From Artemisia argyi (Eukaryota > Streptophyta > Magnoliopsida > Asterales > Asteraceae), in assembly GCA_030686995.1 (NCBI GenBank), contig CM060697.1:105213272-105277271 (forward strand): a DNA stretch of 64,000 nucleotides. The letters run 5' to 3'. How positions within the stretch are numbered: the stretch's first letter is position 1; every line of letters starts with the position of its first letter. Position numbers and translations under genes: made by a program. Below, one piece after another: positions 11,085-22,579 of the stretch. The notes under the pieces were generated by a model. It had not been told where the DNA came from, searched no databases, and saw only the letters and a program-made list of their open reading frames with translations.

Positions 11085-11400
11085 TCAATATTTTTACGTT
11101 TTCGTCTATTTTTTACGTTCTCGTCCATTTTTTTTATCGTTTTTGTCAGTTTATTACGTTTTTGTCAATCATTTTACGTTTTCGTCTATTTTTTACGTTC
11201 TCGTCCGTTCTTTTAACGTTTTCGTTCATTTGTTTACGTTTTTGTCAATGTTTTTACATTTTCGTTCATTTTTTTACGTTCTCGTCCGGTTTTTAATGTT
11301 TTCATCCATTTTTTACGTTTTCGTCCGCTTTTTTACGTTTTCGTCTGTTTTCTTATGTTTTTAAACGTTTTCGTCTATTTTTTTTTTTTACGTTTTTGCT
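11085..11400 (+). repeat. Minisatellite of TTTACGTTTTCGTCC-like units, left arm
   Basis: About twenty degenerate 16-18 bp units built on TTTTTACGTTTTCGTC(C/T)(A/G). The array reads through as a Phe/Val/Ser-rich pseudo-peptide, which explains the open frame there. The mirror copy lies at 12110-12470. Confidence 0.9.
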
Positions 11401-12109
11401 TGTTTTTTTTGTGATTAGGTAAATATAATAAAAGAAAACTTGACATTTGATAAAAATATTTCTGTATCGATTATAAATCACGATTTTGTCCCCTTTATGC
11501 TCCGAATCATCAAAAGTGTAAAACACGAAAGTTGTCCGGAAAGATGTTTTACATCAAGACTCATGAGATTTTAACCTAAAAAATGCAAAACAAAGGTTGT
11601 TTACTACCAAAACTTAACCCATTTTCGTTCGTTATCATTCGTTAGGTATATATCAAATCGGGCTCACCGGCTAGTGTATATGTCTTAGAGGAGAAAACTA
11701 TATGAATATCTTTACGTTTTCGTCCGTTTTTCTCACGTTTTAATATGTTTTTGTCCATTTTTACATGTTTCGTCAGTTTTTTTTACATTTTCATACATTT
11801 TAATCCGTTTTTATCTTGTCCGTTTTTTTCAAATAAGTTTGATGATTTACACAAGTACAAAAATTTACAAGAGTTTATAAGTTTATAAGTTATGAATTTA
11901 GTAAAAAAAATGGCTTAAGTTTTGGTAGTAGAGAACCCTTGTTTTGCATTTTCTGGTTAAAATCACGCGAGTCTTGATGTAAAACATCATTCCGGACAAC
12001 TTTCGTGTTTTACACTTTTGATGATTCAGACAAGAAAAGGGTCAAAATCGTGATTTAAAATTGACACAGAAACATTTTTCTCAAATGTCAAATTTTCTTT
12101 TAGTGTACT

Positions 12110-12470
12110 TACCTAATAAAAAAAAAATGAGCGAAAACGTAAAAAAATCGAAAACAGATAAAAACATAAAAAACGGACGAAAATGTAATAAAATGGATAA
12201 AACATAAGAAAACACACGAAAACATAAAAAAGAGGACGAAAACGTAAAAAATGGATGAAAACGTTAAAAAAACGGCGAGAACGTAAAAAAATGGACGACA
12301 ATGTAAAAACATTGACAAAAACGTAAAAAAAATGAACGAAAACGTTAAAAGAACGGACGAAAACGTAAAATGATTGACAAAAACGTAAAAAAAAATGACA
12401 AAAACGTTAAAAAATGGACGAGAACGTAAAAAATAGGCGAAAACGTAAAAAAATTGACAAAAGTGCAAAA
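12110..12470 (-). repeat. Minisatellite, right arm (inverted copy)
   Basis: GGACGAAAACGTAAAAAA-like units, the reverse complement of the left-arm array. The minus-strand open frames across it are translated repeat, not a protein. Confidence 0.9.
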
Positions 12471-12845
12471 TATTAACGGAGTGACTAACGGTGCAAAAAC
12501 AAGGACTTTTTTAGAAAATGAGGACTAACGGTGCAAAAAATATTAACAAAGGACTAATGGTGCAAATAACTTAATGGATAAACTAACGGCCCATCCAAAT
12601 TAGGGACTAAAAGGGTGACAGATTTTAAAATTAGGGATGTCTGGTGTACTTATTTTGACTTAGGGACTAAACTTGCAATCCGTGTAAATCACAGGGACCA
12701 TCCGTGTAATTTTGTCTTATTTCTCTTACTTTTATTTATGAGAGTTGATATGAGCGTGGCAAAAACTGATGTGCACATCACAAAATCACATTAATAGTGA
12801 ATGCACATGAAACAACACCATATATGCATATTTATGATGTACATA

Positions 12846-13022
12846 GTTCGGTTCGGTTCGGTTCGGCCCAAAACTGACAAAAACACACACAAAAACACGT
12901 GAACCGGACCGAACCGACGGACCCGACATAAAACCGAACCGAACCGACCATATTCGGTTCGGTTTCGGTTCGGCCCAAACATGATTTTCGGTTTTCGGTT
13001 TTGTCGGGTCGGGTTTGAACCG
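12846..13022. repeat. CGGTT/AACCG-rich inverted repeat
   Basis: Blocks of GGTTCGGTTCGG and their complement CCGAACCGAACC alternate, ending in GGGTCGGGTTTGAACCG. Such CGGTT-rich short repeats are common in plant intergenic DNA and can fold back on themselves. No coding content. Confidence 0.7.
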
Positions 13023-13077
13023 ATGCTCTGCCCTACTCCAGCATTCAGAGAAAAATGATTATGTCGCTTTTTTTGTT

Positions 13078-13099
13078 CTTTTTTTTTTTTTTTTTTTTT
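13078..13099 (+). repeat. Poly-T tract
   Basis: About 22 consecutive T. Confidence 0.9.
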
Positions 13100-13599
13100 G
13101 CTCCATTATTGGTTTCTCGTTGTTTGCTGTACAATCATATTCAGAATGATGTGATCGATGTTGAATCTGTTTTTTTACACCTTTCGGTGTTTACAAGAAT
13201 GAATAACATCAATCAATTTTTCGTTTTTTACTTTTTTTTTAATGTGTAATAATGTTGAATTTATTTTTTATTCGTTAATCTATTTATACAAATATAAAGT
13301 AGATGCAATAGTAGCATTCAACGTTTATTTACATAATTACTAAATTAAAAGCTATCACACTACACTAAAAAAAAACGGTAATAGTGACAAAATTTGTGTT
13401 GATTCGGATAGTTCTCTTTATTATTTTCTAATTGGTCACCAAAAGTAGATGATATTGTTATTTACTAGACGATTAACTGTGTGTATTAATAAAATTTTAT
13501 AGCGACAGATAGTTTTAGTGATAAAAAATAGTTTATGAGTTATAAACGAAAAATAATAAAAGTTTGAAGATTTGGGGATTACACATAATGTTTTGAAAC

Positions 13600-13775
13600 C
13601 CGGGTGTTTCAACCGGATGAACCGTTTCGGTCGAAAAACGGGTCAATTTAAATAGGGTCAACCTGACAAGTTGCGTCGAAAAAACGGGTCAAGTTAAACC
13701 GAGTCAACCTGCCGGGTTTGAAGTGTCCCGGGTCAACCTGCCGGGTTTGAAGCGTCCCGATTCAACCCGATTTTC
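13600..13775. repeat. GGGTCAACCTGCCGGGTTTGAA tandem words
   Basis: GGGTCAA / CGGGTCAA words recur, with a near-perfect tandem pair around 13704-13756 (CAACCTGCCGGGTTTGAAG twice, about 30 bp apart). It is a short non-coding repeat block between the foldback element and the 13.97-14.27 kb duplication. Confidence 0.6.
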
Positions 13776-13971
13776 GATGTGTATTAATAGTGTCCTTTTG
13801 AACATATGTTTCAACATTTCCTTTTTTAGTTTCAATATTCCTTTATTGTGATGTTTTAAGTTTTTTTTCTTAATATAAAATTTCAACATTTCACATATTA
13901 ACTTTTTCACTTTTTCATATTGACCATTTTCACTTTTTCATTGCATATGTATTTATGCCAAACACAATCAT

Positions 13972-14268
13972 AAATTTTATGTCAGACCCATTTACTAAGA
14001 AAAGACAATTTTGATTATAAATTTTATATGTTTGATCGTTTCACTTTTCTCATTTTTTTTTTTTCCTCATTTGATCCTAACTCGCGAGGGGATGTTAACA
14101 TAAACTTATGAAAGTTCTCACTAAATTTTATGTCAGGCCCATTTACTAAGAAAAGACAATTTGGATTATAAATTGTTGGATTATAAATTGTATATGTTTG
14201 ATCGTTTCACTTTTCTCATTTTTTTTTTTTTTTTTTTCCTCATTTGATCCTAACTCGCGAAGGGGATA
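13972..14268 (+). repeat. Direct duplication of a ~130-bp block
   Basis: A block beginning TAAATTTTATGTCAG(A/G)CCC and ending TAACTCGCGA(A)GGGGAT occurs at about 13972-14096 and 14126-14267. The copies differ mainly in poly-T length and a small ATAAATTG repeat. The TA-flanked MITE that follows is inserted right at the end of the second copy. Confidence 0.85.
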
Positions 14269-14581
14269 TTATACAAAGATGTCACTAAAGTTTGCGTGAA
14301 ATTTGTCCTAAGGTAATAAAGTTTCAAAGTTGTCATCCTGATTACTAAACTTATGAAAGTTGTCATCCAGGTTACTGACCTTATGAAAGTTTGTCCTCGA
14401 GGTTACTGAACTTGTAAAGACATGACATTTATGTTACTTAACATACCAAAAAAATAAACGTAAAAATCACTGAAATTATAGACGTGTTTACTTTTTATAG
14501 TTTAGTAACCTAGATGACAACTTTGAAACTTTATTACCTTAGGACAAATTTTACGCAAACTTTAGTGACATCTTTGTATAA
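14269..14581. mobile_element. Foldback MITE with TA flanks
   Basis: Termini TTATACAAAGATGTCACTAA and its complement enclose a 313-bp element. The arms pair for about 85 bp (…GTCCTAAGGTAATAAAGTTTC…). TA sits directly outside each end, consistent with a Tc1/mariner-type TA target duplication, though GGGG/CCCC just outside could mean the TIR is longer. No coding capacity. Confidence 0.7.
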
Positions 14582-14832
14582 TAACCCCAACATAGATAAT
14601 CAGTTCCTACTAACAAACAAAACGTATTTAAAAGATTGCTCATTCCAATTAAAGAAATAACAATCATTTTGTCGTCAACTTGTTGAACCTAAAGTATATA
14701 AACCAACTACGGAATACAACACAAAAGTTTGTAAAAATAACCATTTTAAGAATACACGACATGAGTTTCAACTTGCAACAACATTTCAAGAAGCTAAAAA
14801 CGTAATGTCACATCAAACCAAAACGATCCAAA

Positions 14833-17800
14833 TCAATAGTCATCATCATCCTCTTCGGCTATATGTTTAGCAAGTTCTTGCTCCTGTTGTTGTCTCTCTC
14901 TCCTCTTCTCGGCACTTTCTTTCTCCTTGTGAGAGTTTGGTGGAAACCGAAGTGCACGAACCGCCTCATTATGCATATTCAAACAGAAAGCAATTCTAGA
15001 GTTGAAAGCCATTTGAGGTTCATTTGTTGAATAGATGTCACCTGTTTCCTTTGATAGCATCCATCCATTTGCATGATCTATTGTGGCATCAATGGCACCA
15101 TCACGGATGGCTTTGGAGACGATGCTTTCTGCATCAGCAACAGGGTTCGGAGAGTCCAATCTGAGTTTTGTTGCCACGTCAGCGAGTGAAATACGTGAGT
15201 AGGAAATGCTGATGTTGCGGAGACCGGTTCTTATCACGTTGTGGCGAAGTCTCACGATTAAGTTGTTGGTTCGGTCGGTGCTGAAGGTGGACGAGAATTT
15301 TTCTGCAGTGGTCTTAAACAGCTCCAGATCTCCAATTCTAACAGCCTGAAAACGCAAGAGAAACTTTATGTGTAAAGACTACCGACCTGTATGAAGCCTA
15401 TAAAAGTTTTTGATTGTTTTGAGACATTTTGTATTTTTGTGTCAGATTGACAGGAAACTCATGTTATCCACATTCTTTAGTGTGTAAAATTCGAGTGACT
15501 GACGAGCATGATTACATCAACTATATTGTTACAATACTAACCTAAATCTGAATAAAACAATAGAACACTTTCATGGCTGTGTGCATTACAAACTCTAGGT
15601 GGGCCCCCCATTTACATCTTAGCCTAACATTTTTAGTTTAACCCAGTTGACCCATTTACATCTTAGCCTAACATTTTTAGTTTAACCCATTTGACCCATT
15701 AAAGACAAACAAAGCCTACATCGACCCATTCATAAGTAAATGTCGGAAATTTTCTACCCCTATATCAACTTCTTTCATCCTGCAAGTTACAGGTCCGATC
15801 TAAATTTTTCTATCACCGTTTGAATATGAATGAGACCCACACAAAAAGCAGGAACATCCTAAATGAAAGGTCATTAATAAATAGCCTTATAGCCATCTAA
15901 GGTCGAGACGTGTTTGGATTCTGGAAAACTATAGCATACTAGCATCCAGCTTTAATCACCTATAACATTTTCCTCATTACACACTTACACCATTTACATT
16001 TCTCCCGATATCAAGTTAATGGGACTCGAACTGATCTCTCAGTTTCTTTCCCAAACCTAGAAGTGGCGATTCAACCCAATAGTGTGAATATGCTTTGATG
16101 TTGGCTTTACTTTATTGCTAATGGGTTAACACGTGAAATTTTAAAAGTTAAGTCAAAGGGAGATAGCTCAAACAGGCTGAGTGAATTTTAAAAATTAGCC
16201 CCAATACATAATTAACTGCCTTTAGTTTAGAAAAGACTGAACCTATTTAGAATATAATAACAATATTATAAATATTTTTAAATAAATTAGTTGTAGCGGG
16301 GTGAAAACAATCCAGACGTTAAATTATATTTCTTCTAGGGTAGTTGACCCATCACCCAACCTACCAGCTTAGCCATCTATACTGAAACCAAACAAGAACT
16401 ACTAATAATGGTAAAGGACGCACAAGTAAATAACTAGTAGTAGCATTTTATATCCAAGAAGAGAATCGAAGGTGATGTAACTCACATTTGTAAGTTCAAA
16501 GTAGGGCCTTAATGCCTTCTCCATGCCTTTCTGCATAAAGACAGTTCGCTCAGGAATTTCTCCAAGAAGTAGACGAACAATAATAGCCCACTTGTTGCAT
16601 TGAACCCTGAAACCAAGAGCAGCAATGGGGGCTTTTCGAGCAGCTTGAAGAAGGGACTCCTTTGCATCAGTGTATTCTAGCTGAATCGTCCTAATCTTCC
16701 CAAGGTAAAAAAGGTACCGGCAAAACTATAGTAGCAAAAAATAGACAAAAGTAAATGAGGAAATGTTAAATCAGAAAAGCACTCCAGCTGAATTCCACAC
16801 AATATATCAATAATAATCATAAATGAGAAGGGAATCTCTACAAATAATATTGCATGAAGTATCACTTAATGAACCCACATAAACTTGTTCTTTTTTATAG
16901 CATCAAGTGTTACTTAATGAACCCACACCCTTTTGGTTGATGAGAGTATGGGACAAACTTGGTACCATTTGGCCCATATTTTGTTGATATAATTGTTTAG
17001 CAAACACTATAGGAGGTTGTATGCATTAACAATTGAAATTGAGCCACTTCCAGCCCATTTGACCTATCCAACCTGTTTGACGTGTTCCTCTTTGAGCTGA
17101 ATTTTTTATTTCAAATGTAAGATAAACACAACCAACCGACCCATTTACAAGTAAAGAGGTCAAAATGACTCAGTTACATAAGTGTATAGTTGTTGACTTG
17201 TAAAAGAAATGAAAAGCATTTATACTGATCTCGTGAGTCATAAATCAGATGATACATATATTGCCTAAACCACTTACCAGTGTTATATTAGTAAAAGAAT
17301 ATATTGGGGAACGCTAACAATAACAACTAATGAATATTTCTATTCATGCGGTTAGCCGGCTACTAAGGTGCTCTTTAGTTTGTAAAGAGGTTTAGTAATG
17401 GATTTAGGTTTGAATGAAATGTAGGAGAAAGTAGAGCTATAACAGCTATTACCGTTTAAAAAAACTTGTTTGTTTTGTAATATTTTAATTGGTATTTGGA
17501 TCGGGTTTAATTAGAGACATATAGAGAGAAAAACAGCAGAGGGACCCACCTTAAACTAACAAAACCCATCAAATCTTACCATAATGGGTGGGTTTGTAAA
17601 AATTCTCATGTAATTTACAAAACCTACTCCATCAAACAAACACAATGTATCATATCAAAACCATAACCTCATAGCAAGACCCTCTAAACAACACGCCCAA
17701 AAAACCATGCTAAAGGTTTACAACACCACCACAAGAATTTGAAATTTCAACCATGACTGTTATTCAATTACTTAAAATTTATTCTCAGAAAAGATAACCA

Positions 17801-20800
17801 ATTCAAAGTGTGAATTAATTACTTGTCCACTCAGAAACAACAAATCACAAATAACTCCAGCTGATCCATATATTTCAGAGCAATCAATAGTGGAGAAAAG
17901 GAAACTAATCAGAGAATTGGAAATATAGACAATAACATAATCTCGCATCTAAGACATTCAAAGAACCTCTTAATGTATATTGAGATAAGGAACTACCTGC
18001 TGATTAGAATGAGCTTCAAAACGGGGTGCCTTGGATCTCAGTTTCTCTGCTTGATCATACAAATTGTAATGGAGGTAATTTCGAAGTAGCAGGTTAAGAA
18101 GTGTTTCCTGCATATCACACCAGTCACATTTAATAAACACCTGTAGCAACTTGCTAGAGGTACCAACTTAGACTCATACACTTATGAACGGGTCGATTCG
18201 AGTTACTTTATATCTCTAGCAGGCCAAACAGGTAAAACTTTAGAAAAATAGCTTAAAAGATAACATGTTACAAAACGTACAATTACAAGACCTCATAATC
18301 ATTTTCTAAGAACATGATTATTATCAGGATAATATAACTCTGTAACCATTTCTTAAACATGCGTTAAAAAAGCATTATATAAATGTGAATAAATAAGTGT
18401 GTGGAATCAACATGAAGCGTGCAAAAGTTTAGCCGTTTTGACCCAATGCCCAACCTACCCACCCCACCCATTATGCCACCTCAACTACCCAGCTACAAAA
18501 CTTAGAAACAAACCTGCCCCAACTCATCATGACGCAATGTAGCAACCCGGTGCAAAGCAAGAAGATCACTGCATGAATATGAGTTGTTTAATCAGGCCAG
18601 GGTATAGACATACATATAACTGATAACATACTACTTGAGAGTTGAGACTCATCTGTTACTGTCTCCTATACTTCATGAAGAAATTAACATATACGTACTG
18701 CAGACAGAGAAAAAAAAAAAAAGGAAAAACTTTGTCACCTACCCTCGAATCTCCGAGAGACTGTCAGTAAGTTCATAGCTAAGAGAGTAATAGAAATAAA
18801 GTTTGGATGCCAGGACATCAACAGTTCTCTTGTTCAAGTTTTTCAAACGGGCAATGCTTGCTGAGGAACACGCCTTAGCCTGCATAATAAATGGCAAGAA
18901 TGAGGTGACTTGACCAAGATCATAAACTTCACCTAAGAGCTTGCAATCACAAATCAAATACATCAATAATGCTCACCTCACTGTATTTTTTCTGATCAAT
19001 CAAGAATATCAGCACAAGCAAGTAGCAATAGATCTCGAGTTCTGGGGAATGCTTTGAAGTAGCTTGAGTTGCAGATGAGGGAGCATCAACTTCCATATCA
19101 TGTTCATCATCCTTCACAAAACATAGAAGCTTGTAAATCTCATAGTTGATCTAAAATTTATGAGTCCACATTCTATAAATCTATCCAGAACAACTCATAA
19201 TTTAAGTTTTGAACTTCCTAGCCTCATAAATGATATGAATAAGAGACCATTCATATGAAGCGAAACTATAATAAGCCCACGCTTGTCACTTTGACCATCA
19301 AAGGTATGTCATATTGTCAGTCTTATTTTTCAGGCAAATGAAATGATGTTATCGTCTAATGCTGAAAACTACACAAAAAAATACTTTATATCATAGTCAC
19401 ATGAAACGCGGGTCGCTTCGGTACGGGAACAGGAAACGCTAGGTCCCTAAAATATGGTACGACGGGTGGTAGGCTCATTTCGGAACGCTACGGTACGCTT
19501 TGGTTCGTTGTACCATAAAGTTTGGTACGATGTACCCAATTCGGTACTATGTACCATATTAATAATAATATTAAAATTCTACATTACGATAAGTATAAGC
19601 TAAATATCCATATGATATATTAATAATCAAAAGATTGTTTGGGATTTTAATATGAGTGAATAAAATTAAATTAGTTGAGTAATTATTGGTTAAAAGTTGG
19701 TTTTTTGTACCAATTCGTTTAGGTACGCTGTACCAATTCATTTTGGTACGCTGTACCGATTTGTTTTGGTACGCCGAACCAGTAGACTTCGGTACGGCGA
19801 TTGTTGATGTTTGGGAACGCCGAAAATAACGATCCGGAACGCGATTCCGAGCGATCCGGATCGCGATCGTACCGCGTTTGGGTACGAACGATCCGGAACG
19901 TGGAACGCGGCCGAGTCAGCGTTCCATGTGACTATGCTTTATATGTAGATTCACTTGTATTCAACCTCCAGTAATATCTTTTAAATATTTATTCCATCAC
20001 CTATAGGCAGAAAGAATGAACACTACTTTTATAGGAAAGAATGGCGAGTATGCTACTTGAGCCATGTGCATTATATCTCTCTAGCATAAGAAAGGCAGCT
20101 GAAACCCATTAAGGTTTTATGCATGTTCCTAAGCTTTTGGCTGTATAATGTAAGCAATGATCCCATATTATTTGGCATCATTACTCATTAGTTTGCTTTC
20201 TCTGTGAGGCTATATGAAGAAAACAGAAGTCTTTTGTAATAAAAAAGGCTATATTGCAGACCCAGCACATCTTAAATTTGTGATCAGAAAGTAGCGCAAC
20301 AAGCATTTTTTTCTTGGTACATCCTAGGTTTTAAAAAGGGCGATGGCGTAGATGCAATAAGGGTCAAAAAGCCGAGGCGAATGCGCGCGCATCACGTACC
20401 CGAGGCGACAATTTTATAAAAAAATATTTAAATTATATATAGTGCACAAAACACATTAATAACACATTTATACTACATTTAATGTCAAAAGATACCATGC
20501 ATGTTCATAGTTCACGATTCTATATCGCTAAAATACATAAATAGTCGAAAACTAAGATCAAAAGTCTTTTCGTTTATAAGGAATTGGTCAAATTGGACCG
20601 TATCTTAAAAGTAAATCCCATGAGAAGAAACCCAATACACATTATTAAGTTCAATTTTATGTTATAAGGCCAAAAGTACATGATGCGCAAAAAAGCGCTG
20701 ATGCGTGCCTGATGCGCGCGCATCACCTCGCATCCCGTAAACGCAACGCATCAGGGTGTCTGATGCAACAGAGCCGTGCATCGCAACGCATCACGCATCA

Positions 20801-22495
20801 TCAGGCGCGCCTCATGCGCGCTTTTTTAAACACAGGGCTGTACATCATGCAGTAATCAGTGTTTAATGTTTGGTGAGTTGAGTTATGAGTTGTGACAGCA
20901 AATTTTCTAATGTCTTGACCGTTTTCTTTTTCTTGCATCCTGCTATGACCACCAAGAAGGCCCATGACGGGCCTTTTACCTCACAATATGTGGTTTATAC
21001 ACTTATGTTTAGGCTGTGTTTGTCTAAGCAATTTTTTAATAAGTAGCTTACTGATTACGAGGCTTAAGATGAACACGCTTATAAGCTCTTGCTAGGTGTT
21101 TGGATTTGCTTATGATAAATAAAAGGTGTACGGAGCTTGCAATTCTAAATAAGACCCAGAAAAGGGGAGCTTATTGAGTGCCCCCTAAATAAACAGATAA
21201 GCCTAAGCTTATAAGCTCATCCAAACACTAAGATGAGCTTATTTTTTTCTCTAAATAAGCTAATAAGCCCTAAGAATGCGTTAAAACAAGCACCCCCTTA
21301 CCTCTAAGTCTCTATATGAACTATGCATTTTTTTCACACACAAAAAATCATGTTACGCTTTCCTTGTTTGCTACCTAAGACTAACATAGATACTCAAACT
21401 AAACAAAATTCCAGTAAGCATCAAAATTTACAAAGCCCAGATACAACATACCTTGGGAAGATATGCCGCTAATCGAGAATGTGCTTCTGATCCAGGTGTT
21501 AAAGCAAAACCAAGAAACGAAGAAACCACAGAAGCCTTTAACTTCCTCCTTAACGCAATCGTCGTCAACCTGAGCGCCCTCGAAATCCTCCGAACTTCAC
21601 GAGCATAAGCTCCAGCCTCAATCAATCCAGCAATATCCTTCAAATCTGAAAGTCAATTTCACGTCATTTCCACAAACAAATTCATATTTTTAATCCGAAA
21701 CACCTAAATATAACACAAATACTTCCATCTAATCCTACTGTTTAACTATTCACACTCTTACAGCAACAATTGTACATAGCTAACACAAAGACCAAACCCC
21801 ATTATAAATGAATCAGGATAAAATGTTGTATTTTTCTCTCTTTCGGTCTTACTGCATTTTATTTACATAATACGCAAAAAAGAAACACTATTTCTCAAAG
21901 TGCTTATTTATAAGCAGTTTATAAATGCTTATTTTTGGGCGTTATTTGTTTTCAACTTAGCCCATATTTTACAGCTAGTTTTGAAACTTATGCACTTGTA
22001 TTAGCTTATTATAAAACTTACCTTAACTGAAAAGTTTGAAAATAAGGGGGTGTTTGTTTAAGCTTTATATGTTGGCTTATGAGCTTATCTGTGTTTCGGC
22101 TTATATTTCATAAGCCCAATTTTTTCGGCTTATTTTGAGACTTGTGGGCTTATATAAGTTTATTATGATATAATAAACTTATACTCGGGATAAGCCCATA
22201 AGTCCCAAAATAAGCCGAAAAATTGGGGCTTATGAAATATAAGCCGAAACAAAAATAAGCTGATAAGCCAACATATAAGGTTAAACAAACACCCCCCTAA
22301 GTCACATTCCTTCAACATCAATTTGAGTATCAAAAATTAGAATTGCATACAGTTTAAATTTAATCCTAGGGCTTAAAAAATTTAATATTTTTATAAAAAT
22401 AAAAAAAAATTACGCTGCAAAACTGAAGGAGGAGGAGGAGAAGTAGTTGTAACAGATTCTTCATTCTCTTTCATCTCAACATCTTCCGCAGTCAT
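14833..22495 (-). CDS. RPN3: 26S proteasome non-ATPase regulatory subunit 3 (RPN3/PSMD3)
   Basis: PCI-domain lid subunit of the 19S regulatory particle. Coding exons on the minus strand are 22495-22414, 21645-21452, 19111-18977, 18879-18743, 18568-18514, 18107-17997, 16725-16486 and 15345-14833. Their sum is 1467 nt, exactly 489 codons including TGA, so 488 residues, the size I recall for plant RPN3. Every intron has GT/AG ends. Recognisable stretches are [13 protein letters not shown] (start), [80 protein letters not shown] (start of the C-terminal PCI part), [20 protein letters not shown] and an acidic end, AEEDDDDY. The second coding intron (21451-19112) is 2.3 kb and carries three MITEs; the first carries one. 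Nothing is broken. It is expected to be constitutively expressed. Confidence 0.97.
15598..15716 (+). repeat. Tandem pair of a ~44-bp unit in an RPN3 intron
   Basis: GACCCATTTACATCTTAGCC followed by TAACATTTTTAGTTTAACCCA occurs twice in succession, followed by a third GACCCATT. Non-coding. Confidence 0.75.
17362..17698. mobile_element. Possible MITE in RPN3 intron (weak)
   Basis: A left end near GGTGCTCTTTAGTTTGTAAA and a right end near CCCTCTAAACAACACGCCC are roughly complementary, with matching words inside (CAAACCTA / AAACCTAC-type). Termini and target duplication are not resolved. Confidence 0.35.
19392..19936. mobile_element. hAT-like MITE with 8-bp TSD in RPN3 intron
   Basis: A 545-bp element begins CATAGTCACATGAAACGC and ends in the near-complement GCGTTCCATGTGACTATG. 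A perfect 8-bp duplication, CTTTATAT, lies at 19384-19391 and 19937-19944, the length typical of hAT transposons. The inside is rich in GGTACG(C/A)TGTACC words. No transposase. Confidence 0.85.
20323..20837. mobile_element. Probable hAT-like MITE rich in GATGCGCGCGCATC palindromes
   Basis: Ends CCTAGGTTTTAAAAAGGGCG and GCGCGCTTTTTTAAACACAGGG are imperfect inverted repeats. The flanks TGGTACAT and CTGTACAT agree at 6 of 8 positions, consistent with an old 8-bp duplication. The inside contains self-complementary GATGCGCGCGCATCAC words and TGATGCG repeats. Non-coding, within the 2.3-kb RPN3 intron. Confidence 0.65.
21012..21297. mobile_element. Tourist-like (PIF/Harbinger) MITE with TTA TSD
   Basis: A 286-bp element starts GGCTGTGTTTGTCTAAGC and ends AAAACAAGCACCCCC, with TTA immediately outside both ends. 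The interior carries mirrored TTATAAGCTC / GAGCTTATAAGC words. TTA/TAA duplication with G-rich ends is typical of Tourist MITEs. It lies in the same RPN3 intron as the two hAT-like MITEs. Confidence 0.7.
22046..22297. mobile_element. Tourist-like (PIF/Harbinger) MITE with TAA TSD
   Basis: A near-perfect 252-bp hairpin runs from GGGGGTGTTTGTTTAAGC to AACAAACACCCCCC. Long complementary arms share TTGGCTTATGAGCTTATC and CGGCTTATATTTCATAAGCC words. TAA lies outside each end. It sits in RPN3 intron 1, about 120 bp from the first coding exon. High arm identity suggests a fairly recent insertion. Confidence 0.82.
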
Positions 22496-22509
22496 TTTCT
22501 TTTATTAAT

Positions 22510-22579
22510 CTGTAAGAAAAAAAAATGTAATTAAAATCGATTGATTGAGATGAAATTAATGTTGAATTAAGCTGCTTAC
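22510..22579 (-). other. Candidate 5'UTR intron of RPN3
   Basis: On the minus strand, GTAAGCAGC begins at 22579 and a T-rich stretch ends TTTCTTACAG at 22510, fifteen bases before the ATG. The size (70 bp) is at the low end for plants but the sites are good. Not proven without a transcript. Confidence 0.45.

Larger units (their letters stand above)
10825..12716. mobile_element. Foldback Mutator-like (MULE) element with 9-bp TSD
   Basis: This 1892-bp element is bounded by inverted ends GACAAAATTACACGGATGGT (10825) and its complement (ending 12716). A perfect 9-bp direct repeat, TTATTTCTC, flanks it at 10816-10824 and 12717-12725. The first ~270 bp of the arms are roughly 95% identical by eye. 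They lead into minisatellite arrays (TTTTTACGTTTTCGTCC-like units, about 11095-11400 and mirrored at 12110-12470), then into a second pair of matching segments (about 11460-11640 and 11890-12080). Only about 240 bp in the centre is unpaired. The 9-bp TSD and long TIR are hallmarks of Mutator-like elements. No transposase is present, so it is non-autonomous. Confidence 0.9.

Noticed and set aside
11074..11364. Phe/Val-rich open frames (also 12109-12468, minus) as membrane proteins
   Set aside because: They are translations of the TTTACGTTTTCGTCC minisatellite in the foldback arms.
11085..12470. CRISPR-like repeat array
   Set aside because: Units are contiguous and degenerate without spacers of constant length, they are mirrored in inverted orientation, and the host is a plant.
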